NCBI GenBank assembly: GCA_003533405.1
Contig: DQDL01000117.1
Span: 59,442 to 71,375 of the forward strand
Reading direction: 5' to 3'
Origin: Clostridiales bacterium
Lineage (GTDB): Bacteria; Bacillota; Clostridia; Oscillospirales; Oscillospiraceae
Length of the DNA: 11,934 nt
Notes under the pieces: model-generated
Told to the model about the DNA's origin: nothing
The model's input: the letters and a program-made list of their open reading frames with translations, nothing else
Database searches by the model: none
Translations under genes and position numbers: made by a program
Shown here: positions 6,851 through 11,934 of the stretch, piece by piece
Layout of the letters: every line of letters begins with the position of its first letter
How positions within the stretch are numbered: the stretch's first letter is position 1

Positions 6851-7447
6851 ATGACAAAAAGCAGGATGAAAATTTGGGAAATGTCGCTTCTTCTGGCGCT
6901 GTGCTTTTCGCTGTGTCTGGGCACTTGGGCGCAGGCAAAGCAGGCGGCGCTTTCTTCCGAGCTTGTGCGGCTGCATGTCATCGCCGTGTCGGACGATGAG
7001 TACGAGCAGGCGCTCAAGCTCCGTGTGCGTGACGAGGTTCTCGCCTACATTTCGCCTAAGCTTGTCGGCGTTAAGTCGGCGCAGGATGCGCAGAAGATAA
7101 TTTCCGCCGAGCTTGACGGGATAAAGCAAGCCGCCGAGACCGCTGCCGAGGGCAGGAGCGTGCTTGTCACGCTCAGTGAGGAATACTACCCCACCCGCAA
7201 CTACGAAAAGTTTTCGCTGCCGGCGGGCAGGTATCAGTCGCTGCGTGTCATACTCGGCGAAGGCGCTGGTCACAACTGGTGGTGCGTTGTGTTCCCGCCG
7301 CTGTGCATCTCCGCCGCCGAGCAGGAGCAGGCGGTCGAGTCGATGAACGACGACATGAAGGGCATCGTCACCGAGGACGACGGCTACGAGTACAAATTCC
7401 GCATTCTCGAGCTCTGGGGCGAATTTATGGAGCTTATAGGAGCATAA
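6851..7447 (+). CDS. spoIIR: Stage II sporulation protein R (intercompartmental signal for sigma-E activation)
   Basis: A 198-residue secreted protein. In Bacillus it is made in the forespore under sigma-F, exported into the intermembrane space and triggers SpoIIGA to process pro-sigma-E in the mother cell. An N-terminal signal or anchor helix occupies about residues 8-28. Family signatures are unmistakable: LVRLHVIAVSDDEYEQALKL, VRDEVL, LPAGRYQSLRVILGEG and HNWWCVVFPPLC (141-152), with two conserved cysteines (C145, C152). I choose the ATG at 6851; upstream in-frame codons back to a TTG at 6785 would overlap ispE and cross the hairpin. No convincing sigma-F promoter could be picked out in the 55 bp after ispE, although the hairpin occupies most of it. 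Its presence implies that the organism, or a recent ancestor, forms endospores. Confidence 0.95.
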   Translation: MTKSRMKIWEMSLLLALCFSLCLGTWAQAKQAALSSELVRLHVIAVSDDEYEQALKLRVRDEVLAYISPKLVGVKSAQDAQKIISAELDGIKQAAETAAEGRSVLVTLSEEYYPTRNYEKFSLPAGRYQSLRVILGEGAGHNWWCVVFPPLCISAAEQEQAVESMNDDMKGIVTEDDGYEYKFRILELWGEFMELIGA

Positions 7448-7476
7448 AAAGTTCGGGTCAGTGACCCGAACTTTTT
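7446..7476. terminator. Bidirectional terminator between spoIIR and the aconitase X swivel gene
   Basis: A perfect 14-bp stem, AAAAAGTTCGGGTC (7446-7459) with GACCCGAACTTTTT (7463-7476), closes a 3-nt loop. It begins within the spoIIR stop codon and ends 5 bp before the stop of the convergent gene. A/T edges give five-residue T-tracts on both strands, so it can serve both transcripts. Confidence 0.92.
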
Positions 7477-7481
7477 GCTTA

Positions 7482-7922
7482 TTACTCGACCTCAACAACG
7501 CCGTCGTCCTTGACGGTGACGGTCATGCCGGTTTTTACATAGTCGAGGAACTCATCGCCGAGGTTATCGACGACGGGCATTTTTGCATCCGTCCATACAT
7601 CGCCCAAAATTGCGCCGGAGGCGGCAAGCGAGTCTATCGGCTTTGAAAACAGCATGCACGCAGGCTGTTTGCCTGACGAGCACACGGTGAACAGCACCAT
7701 GCCGCCCGTGGTCGAACCGATGGTCATCGGCAGGCAAAGTGCCTTGCCGATCATGGGCTTTTTATAAATATCGGGATTATTCTGATCGCCGCATTTCATC
7801 TTCTTATCGCCGAACATCATACCCATCTGGTAGCTTGCAAGGGTGTTGAAGCCGCCGTGGGAGACCAGAGCCTCGGCGGTGCAGGTACCGGGAACTACGA
7901 CACGGCCTTTGAAAGTTTTCAT
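7482..7922 (-). CDS. Aconitase X swivel (small) subunit, DUF126 family
   Basis: A 146-residue protein of the aconitase X swivel-domain family, which pairs with the large subunit to complete the active site of a hydro-lyase. The opening FKGRVVVPGTCTAEALVS, the central ALCLPMTIGSTTGG with Ser70 (candidate catalytic base, at the position of the conserved GSS/GST loop), and the later PIDSLAASGAILGDVW are family-typical. The region that in many homologues reads like plSFwGGvDp is replaced here by NTLASYQMGMMFGDKK followed by a CGDQNNPD segment, so this looks like a distinct sub-branch. The ATG overlaps the catalytic-subunit stop (ATGA), giving a coupled 1:1 operon. The substrate is unknown: characterised relatives act on cis-3-hydroxy-L-proline (bacteria) or phosphomevalonate (archaea), and neither is supported by neighbours here. 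Confidence 0.88.
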   Translation of the reverse strand: MKTFKGRVVVPGTCTAEALVSHGGFNTLASYQMGMMFGDKKMKCGDQNNPDIYKKPMIGKALCLPMTIGSTTGGMVLFTVCSSGKQPACMLFSKPIDSLAASGAILGDVWTDAKMPVVDNLGDEFLDYVKTGMTVTVKDDGVVEVE

Positions 7923-9202
7923 TTCCTGCCCTCCTTCGGCGTCGTGATGGTTTTGAGGATCTCGGCCTCGGTGTAATATCTTGCACTGGTGTAGGTGCGC
8001 AGCTTATTCGAGCAGGTGATGACTGCCTTTTTCTTGCACAGGGGGTTATTCATGTACATAAGCGGGCAGATATAGCTCAAAATTATGCCCTGACGCTTGA
8101 GCTGCTTTGCGTACGGGGTCTTTTCAAACTCCTTGATGACGGGCGTGGAAGCGGTGAACACCGTGGGCACGGTGACCTTTTTAAGCCCGTTTGCCGTGAG
8201 CTCCTTGCCGACATTCTCCGTCCAGTCGATAAGCTGGCGCAGGGTAAGATGCGGGCAGCCGACAAAGCAAAGCTGCGGGTCGGCATCGGGGTTTTTCCAG
8301 ATGACAGGGTAGCTTGCCTTGACACGCTCGAGCTCGGCATCGTCGATGACATAGACCTGTGCGTTCTCGGCAATGATGCTCTCGCCCTGCTCGACGGCCT
8401 CGGGCGTGAGATTTTCGATGTGGTACAGTCCGACTGCGCCGTTGGAGGCGGTGGCAGCGCCGAAGTCCTTGAGATATGCGCAGGCCTCGTCGTCAAGCTC
8501 AGTGCCGAGCCATTTGTCAAGTCCCTTGACATACGGCACTTCCTCCATGACCTTCATGCCGATGGCGGAGCCGAGCAGCTGCGCCTCGGGCTTGTGCTCG
8601 CACTTGACCTCGACTATCCAAGTCGCCTTACGCTCCTCGTCAAGGAGCAGACCGAACTCGGGGACAAAGCCCGCTATTGAGCCCATGAGCTCTATCATGC
8701 CGGAGTTGCGGTTGCAGCGGGCGCCGAGCACGGAGTTTGCATACACGACCGCCGACGACTCCGCCCATGAGAGGATATCGCCCTTGTTGGGCTTGTTGCC
8801 GACCTGATCGAGGTAGCAGGTGCAGGTGTAGTCGTCATCATTGGTGATGCCCAGCTGCACGAGCTGCTTTTCGTAATCGTCCTGCACGGTGTACATGAAT
8901 TTCTTGAAAACAAGATCCTCAATGAGGCTGCTGGGCACGTGCTTATCCAGTGGCTTGGGGTCGGCGGTGAATTTCTGGTCGGCGGTGAGACCGGCATCGA
9001 TGATCTCCTGATACAGATCATACACCGGCTTCATAACCTTGAGGCCGAAGCTGATGACGGTGTGGCCGTACTTTGAGGTAATGGGCACCATCCGCTTTGC
9101 GCCGAAGGTCTCGCCGTACATGACGAGGGTCTTGACGACCTTTGCCATCGTTTCACCCTTTTCGCCGTTTAGCATAGCCTGCTGTTCGGGGGTAAGTAAC
9201 AT
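7919..9202 (-). CDS. Aconitase X catalytic (large) subunit, DUF521 family
   Basis: A 427-residue dehydratase-type subunit. The start MLLTPEQQAMLNGEKGE matches the usual opening of the family, followed by GAKRMVPITSKYGH. Later marks are YANSVLGARCNRNSG (155-168), VGCPHLTLRQL (314-324), LSYICPLMY and ITCSNKLRTYTSARYY. C316, C379 and C397 are candidate iron-sulphur ligands by position, which is inference; C397 lies where many homologues have a TNSAK-like motif. The ATG at 9202 is chosen; an in-frame TTG at 9208 is two codons upstream and sits 6 nt after AGGA, so it cannot be excluded. The gene has its own sigma-A-type promoter downstream of the marR terminator and is coupled to the swivel subunit. 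The reaction is probably a dehydration, substrate unknown. Confidence 0.9.
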   Translation of the reverse strand: MLLTPEQQAMLNGEKGETMAKVVKTLVMYGETFGAKRMVPITSKYGHTVISFGLKVMKPVYDLYQEIIDAGLTADQKFTADPKPLDKHVPSSLIEDLVFKKFMYTVQDDYEKQLVQLGITNDDDYTCTCYLDQVGNKPNKGDILSWAESSAVVYANSVLGARCNRNSGMIELMGSIAGFVPEFGLLLDEERKATWIVEVKCEHKPEAQLLGSAIGMKVMEEVPYVKGLDKWLGTELDDEACAYLKDFGAATASNGAVGLYHIENLTPEAVEQGESIIAENAQVYVIDDAELERVKASYPVIWKNPDADPQLCFVGCPHLTLRQLIDWTENVGKELTANGLKKVTVPTVFTASTPVIKEFEKTPYAKQLKRQGIILSYICPLMYMNNPLCKKKAVITCSNKLRTYTSARYYTEAEILKTITTPKEGRK

Positions 9203-9231
9203 GGGCAATTCACATCCTTATATCAATAATT

Positions 9232-9249
9232 TTGTTACCGAATTAACAA
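9232..9249. promoter_or_regulatory. Candidate operator palindrome at the aconitase X transcription start
   Basis: TTGTTA (9232-9237) and TAACAA (9244-9249) form a perfect inverted repeat with a 6-bp spacer. It begins 4 bp downstream of the -10 box, so it covers the predicted transcription start, a position suited to repression. Size and symmetry are like MarR-family sites and a MarR gene lies immediately upstream, but binding is inference. A similar site is not seen at the marR promoter. Confidence 0.4.
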
Positions 9250-9253
9250 TTCT

Positions 9254-9282
9254 ATTTTATAGCAAGTGGACGATAAAGTCAA
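9254..9282 (-). promoter_or_regulatory. Sigma-A-type promoter of the aconitase X operon
   Basis: On the minus strand, TTGACT (9282-9277) and TAAAAT (9259-9254) are separated by exactly 17 bp, five of six matches to each consensus. Transcription would start near 9247, giving a leader of about 45 nt to the ATG at 9202. It lies just after the marR terminator, so the operon is transcribed independently of marR. Confidence 0.8.
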
Positions 9283-9292
9283 TCTATATATG

Positions 9293-9322
9293 AAAAAACG
9301 CACCGAGAGATCGGTGCGTTTT
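9293..9322 (-). terminator. Rho-independent terminator of the marR gene
   Basis: A perfect 12-bp stem (9295-9306 AAAACGCACCGA with 9311-9322 TCGGTGCGTTTT) and a GAGA/TCTC loop are followed on the minus strand by a run of six T (9298-9293). It begins 4 bp after the marR stop. Confidence 0.9.
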
Positions 9323-9326
9323 AAAA

Positions 9327-9770
9327 TCATGTTGTCATTTTTACCTCGGGCATCATGTCGTCGGAGATCTTGCGCAGCATGAGTGAAAACATCGCCGTTT
9401 CCTCGGCGGAAAACTCCTCGCTTATGCGGTCGAGGACGGTTTTTACATAGCTGCGCATGATGTCGGTATACTCAAAATATTTCTCCGACAGCATCAGGTG
9501 ATACTCACGCCTGTCGGTCTCGGAATTCTGCTTTTTGAGATAGCCCTTTTTGATGAGATTATTGACCTTGTAGGTCGCATTGGACTGCGAGATATTCAAA
9601 AACTCCGCAAACTGGCCTATCGTCGGCTCATGCAGGGCATGGATGACCTCAATGGAGAACGCCTCCATGGCGCTCAGCGAGCCCTCACGCTCCCGAACAA
9701 GCTCAAATATCCTGCGAAAAAACTCTAACTTAAACTTGTCATACACCTCGAGGAAATTCTCCTCCAACAT
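9327..9770 (-). CDS. MarR-family winged-helix transcriptional regulator
   Basis: A 147-residue DNA-binding regulator. The N-terminal helices (1-45) and C-terminal helices (about 110-147) would form the dimerisation domain. The winged helix-turn-helix covers about 40-105: TIGQFAEFLNISQSNATYKVNNLIKKGYLKKQ is the helix-turn-helix and recognition helix (shown here as a family pattern around residues 50-81), followed by SETDRREYHLMLSEKY, the wing with the DRR motif typical of MarR. Targets and ligand are unknown. It is transcribed from its own promoter and ends at its own terminator, directly upstream of the aconitase X operon in the same direction, so control of that operon is a reasonable but unproven guess. 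A GGGGGAG Shine-Dalgarno lies 7 nt before the ATG at 9770, supporting this start. Confidence 0.92.
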   Translation of the reverse strand: MLEENFLEVYDKFKLEFFRRIFELVREREGSLSAMEAFSIEVIHALHEPTIGQFAEFLNISQSNATYKVNNLIKKGYLKKQNSETDRREYHLMLSEKYFEYTDIMRSYVKTVLDRISEEFSAEETAMFSLMLRKISDDMMPEVKMTT

Positions 9771-9801
9771 ACTCCTTCTCCCCCTTTGAGCAGTTTAGTC
9801 T

Positions 9802-9830
9802 ATTTTATTCTAAATTCTCCGGTTTGTAAA
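9802..9830 (-). promoter_or_regulatory. Sigma-A-type promoter of marR
   Basis: On the minus strand TTTACA (9830-9825) and TAAAAT (9807-9802) have a 17-bp spacer, each five of six consensus matches. The -10 region is embedded in an inverted repeat TTTAG (9794-9798) / CTAAA (9810-9814) with an 11-bp spacer, which could be an autoregulatory site. The 10-mer TCTATTTTAT (plus strand, 9799-9808) is identical to 9251-9260 in the aconitase X promoter. Confidence 0.75.
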
Positions 9831-9851
9831 TAAGCGTTTTTGATCTAACGC

Positions 9852-9881
9852 AAAAAATCTCCGCAGTCTAAACTGCGGAGA
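9852..9881 (-). terminator. Rho-independent terminator after dnaJ
   Basis: A perfect 10-bp stem (9858-9867 TCTCCGCAGT with 9872-9881 ACTGCGGAGA) closes a 4-nt loop. On the minus strand it is followed by six T residues (9857-9852). It lies 19 bp after the dnaJ stop and ends the dnaK-dnaJ transcript, separating it from the marR promoter. Confidence 0.92.
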
Positions 9882-9900
9882 CATATTTGTTCACTTATGT

Positions 9901-11031
9901 TCACTTTTTGCGCTTGCCGAAGATATTTTTCTGCTCTACGGTCTCACCCATGGTTTGCGCATACTGACGCAGAGCGTCCTTCTGAGCCGAGGACAGGCCT
10001 CTGGGGACTGCGACCTTGACGGTGACGAACTGGTCGCCGCGGCCGCCGTTGCGCAGGAAGGGAACGCCCTTGCCTTTGAGTCTGAAGGTCGTGCCGGTCT
10101 GCGTGCCCTCGGGGATGTTGAGCTTGACCTTGCCGTCAAGCGTCGGCACCTCCACCTCGGCACCGAGAGCGGCCTGTGCAAACGAGACCTCCTGATCCAA
10201 GAGGATCGATGCACCGTCACGCTCGAAGCGTGCGTGCGGCTGCACCAAAACGGTGATGAGAAGATCGCCGGCAGGTCCGCCGTTTAAGCCGGCATTGCCC
10301 TGACCTCTGAGCGAGATGGTCTGGCCGTCGTCGATACCGGCAGGCACGCTGACCGTCACCTTATGCTGGCGACGCACGCTGCCCATGCCGCGGCAGGTCT
10401 TGCACGGGGAGTGGATTATCTTGCCTCTGCCCTTGCACTTGGGACACTGTTCGCTCGACTGCACCATGCCGAACGGGGTGCGCTTTGTGGACATGACCGT
10501 GCCGGTGCCCTTACAGTCGGGGCAGACCTCGGCGGTCGTTCCCTCGGCACAGCCCGTGCCCTTACAGTCGGGGCACTGCTCGATCTTGGAGACAAAGACC
10601 TCCTTCTTGACACCGAAGGCAGCCTCCTCAAACTTGATGTTGACAGTTGCACGCAGATTATCGCCCTTGCGGGGTGCGTTTGGGTTTCTGCCGCCACCGC
10701 CGCCAAAGCCGAAGCCGCCGCCGAAGATGTCGCTGAAGATATCTCCGAAGCCGCCGAAGCCCTCAAAGCCGCCGAACCCGCCGCCGCCGAAGCCTTGGCT
10801 GGGGTCAAAGGCCGCATGGCCGAACTGGTCGTACTTTGCCCGCTTATCGGGGTCGGAGAGCACCTCGTACGCCTCGTTTATCTCCTTGAAGCGAGCCTCG
10901 CATTCCTTGTCGCCGGGATGCAGGTCGGGGTGATTTTCCTTGGCAAGCTTTCTGTATGCTTTTTTCAGCTCGTCCTCCGATGCGCCCTTTTTGACGCCGA
11001 GAACCTCATAAAAATCTCTTTTTTCTGCCAT
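9901..11031 (-). CDS. dnaJ: Chaperone protein DnaJ (type I Hsp40)
   Basis: A 376-residue class I J-protein that delivers unfolded clients to DnaK and stimulates its ATPase. Domains in order: J domain (about 4-70) with the HPD motif at H34-P35-D36; a long Gly/Phe-rich linker (about 76-115, many GGFGGF units); the zinc-binding domain with four CxxCxGxG repeats (C153/C156, C170/C173, C196/C199, C210/C213) forming two zinc sites; and the client-binding C-terminal domains to the end. Length is normal. A GAGGT ribosome site lies 7-8 nt before the ATG. It follows dnaK in the same direction with a 59-bp gap holding a stem-loop, and its transcript ends at the hairpin 9852-9881. No heat-shock repressor gene is visible downstream. 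Confidence 0.98.
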   Translation of the reverse strand: MAEKRDFYEVLGVKKGASEDELKKAYRKLAKENHPDLHPGDKECEARFKEINEAYEVLSDPDKRAKYDQFGHAAFDPSQGFGGGGFGGFEGFGGFGDIFSDIFGGGFGFGGGGGRNPNAPRKGDNLRATVNIKFEEAAFGVKKEVFVSKIEQCPDCKGTGCAEGTTAEVCPDCKGTGTVMSTKRTPFGMVQSSEQCPKCKGRGKIIHSPCKTCRGMGSVRRQHKVTVSVPAGIDDGQTISLRGQGNAGLNGGPAGDLLITVLVQPHARFERDGASILLDQEVSFAQAALGAEVEVPTLDGKVKLNIPEGTQTGTTFRLKGKGVPFLRNGGRGDQFVTVKVAVPRGLSSAQKDALRQYAQTMGETVEQKNIFGKRKK

Positions 11032-11044
11032 AAATCTACCTCAA

Positions 11045-11073
11045 ATGTGGGCGTACAATGAGTACGCCCACAT
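11045..11073 (-). other. Stem-loop between dnaK and dnaJ
   Basis: A perfect 12-bp stem, ATGTGGGCGTAC (11045-11056) with GTACGCCCACAT (11062-11073), closes a 5-nt loop. On the minus strand it lies 17 nt after the dnaK stop and just before the dnaJ ribosome site (GAGGT). Only three or four T residues follow it, so it is not a strong terminator. It may be a partial terminator, an mRNA processing or stability element setting the DnaK:DnaJ ratio. Confidence 0.7.
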
Positions 11074-11090
11074 CTTCTTACTTGCGATAA

Positions 11091-11934
11091 TTACTTCTTG
11101 TCGTCATCGTCGACCACGGTGTAGTCTGCGTCGTAGTAGTCCTGACCGCCTGCGCCGTTTGCGCTGCCGCCCGCTGCTGCGTTGGGGTCAAAGCCCTGTG
11201 CGCCCTGAGCGGCCTGTGCAGCCTCGTAGAGCTTGCCGAACACATCGGTCAGCTCCTTGGTGGCCTGCTTGATGCTCTCAGTGTCCGTGCCGGTGAGTGC
11301 GGTCTTAAGAGCCTGAAGCTTGGTCTCGATCTCGCCCTTAACTTCGGCGGGGACCTTGTCTCCCATGTCCTCAAGGGTCTTTTCGGTCTGATAGACTATC
11401 TGATCGCCCTGGTTGCGGACATCGATCTCTTCCTTGCGCTTTGCGTCCTCGGCTGCGAACATCTCTGCGTCCTTGACTGCCTTGTCGATATCCTCCTTGG
11501 TCATGTTGGTCGAGGAGGTGATGGTGATGTGCTGCTCCTTGCCGGTGCCGAGATCCTTTGCGGAAACATTTACGATGCCGTTTGCGTCGATATCGAAGGT
11601 GACCTCGATCTGAGGCACGCCGCGGCGTGCCGGTGCGATGCCGTCAAGGTTGAAGCGGCCGAGGCTCTTGTTGTACTGAGCCATCTCACGCTCGCCCTGG
11701 AGAACATTGATCTCAACGGCGGTCTGATTGTCGGCTGCGGTGGAGAATATCTGGCTCTTCTTGGTCGGGATGGTGGTGTTGCGCTCGATGAGCTTGGTGC
11801 ACACGCCGCCGAGAGTCTCGATACCGAGGGACAGCGGGGTTACATCCAGAAGCAGAACGCCCTTTACATCGCCTGCGAGAACGCCGCCCTGAATTGCAGC
11901 GCCGATTGCGACACATTCATCGGGGTTGATGCCC
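11091..11934 (-). CDS. dnaK: Chaperone protein DnaK (Hsp70), C-terminal part; N-terminus outside window
   Basis: The last 280 residues of Hsp70 are present. The frame is open to the window edge and reads through GINPDECVAIGAAIQGGVLAGDV, the end of the ATPase domain, then GVLLLDVTPLSLGIETLGGV, the conserved interdomain linker and first strand of the substrate-binding domain. Beta-sandwich segments follow (NTTIPTKKSQIFSTAADNQ, VLQGERE, FDIDANGIVNVSAKDLGTGKE), then the helical lid and a disordered tail ending DADYTVVDDDDKK. Nothing is missing apart from the roughly 340 N-terminal residues beyond the window. The gene is followed by dnaJ in the order usual for Clostridia (hrcA-grpE-dnaK-dnaJ); hrcA and grpE, if present, are outside. 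The Ala/Gly-rich stretch before the tail (GAQGFDPNAAAGGSANGAGG) is a common variable linker. Confidence 0.98.
   Translation of the reverse strand, partial: GINPDECVAIGAAIQGGVLAGDVKGVLLLDVTPLSLGIETLGGVCTKLIERNTTIPTKKSQIFSTAADNQTAVEINVLQGEREMAQYNKSLGRFNLDGIAPARRGVPQIEVTFDIDANGIVNVSAKDLGTGKEQHITITSSTNMTKEDIDKAVKDAEMFAAEDAKRKEEIDVRNQGDQIVYQTEKTLEDMGDKVPAEVKGEIETKLQALKTALTGTDTESIKQATKELTDVFGKLYEAAQAAQGAQGFDPNAAAGGSANGAGGQDYYDADYTVVDDDDKK

Noticed and set aside
6662..7498. 278-codon minus-strand open frame across spoIIR
   Set aside because: It runs antisense to spoIIR, the hairpin and ispE and has low-complexity Arg/Leu-rich composition typical of an antisense shadow. It also begins inside the convergent gene.
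10670..10800. Short repeated CCGCCGAAGCC-like units, possible microsatellite or tandem repeat
   Set aside because: They encode the Gly-Phe-rich linker of DnaJ, and the repetition follows from the amino-acid repeats.
10316..11061. Two long plus-strand open frames (205 and 232 codons) opposite dnaJ
   Set aside because: They are rich in Pro or Ala because they are antisense to the Gly/Phe linker of dnaJ. The dnaJ domain structure on the other strand is complete.
1..11934. Mobile elements, CRISPR arrays, tRNA or rRNA genes
   Set aside because: No transposase, integrase, direct-repeat array or tRNA-like cloverleaf was recognised on either strand. All inverted repeats seen lie at gene ends, at promoters, or between genes as expected of terminators and regulatory hairpins.

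Overview
The window looks like a moderately GC-rich, endospore-forming member of the Clostridia (Bacillota), plausibly a gut Oscillospiraceae/Ruminococcaceae-type organism. This is inferred from a clear stage II sporulation protein R gene, the MEP-pathway gene ispE, a clostridial-style dnaK-dnaJ pair, purine-rich Shine-Dalgarno sites, sigma-A-like promoters and compact operons with 4-8 bp overlaps. I see no insertion sequence, phage, CRISPR, tRNA or rRNA. This is mostly chromosomal housekeeping DNA with a few less common genes.

Layout: (1) 1-2754, plus strand: a 5'-truncated GH13 alpha-glucosidase (oligo-1,6-glucosidase type), a NimA-like flavoprotein and a YtqA/YhcC-type radical SAM protein, joined by overlapping stop/start codons. 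(2) 2748-4567, minus strand: a membrane-anchored ComEC-like metallo-beta-lactamase-fold protein and an EamA/DMT transporter, overlapping by 4 bp. This operon converges on the first one, and the two share a palindromic terminator built from the last codons of both genes. (3) 4697-7447, plus strand: an archaeal-type phosphoglycerate-mutase-like phosphotransferase, ispE and spoIIR. An unusually good hairpin lies over the spoIIR ribosome-binding region. (4) 7482-9770, minus strand: a MarR-type regulator with its own promoter and terminator, followed by a separately promoted two-gene aconitase X operon (catalytic and swivel subunits). (5) 9901-11934, minus strand: dnaJ and the C-terminal half of dnaK, with a stem-loop between them and a terminator after dnaJ.

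The genes fall into independent modules: glycan breakdown, surface nuclease-like protein plus exporter, isoprenoid precursor and sporulation signalling, an aconitase X enzyme of unknown substrate, and the Hsp70 chaperone system. The least explained parts are the MarR/aconitase X locus, whose substrate is not given by the neighbours, the hairpin in front of spoIIR, and the ComEC-like/DMT pair. No obviously new multi-gene system such as a defence island or biosynthetic cluster is visible. No stretch above 300 bases lacks a gene; the two largest gaps (4568-4696 and 9771-9900) hold promoters and, in the second, a terminator.
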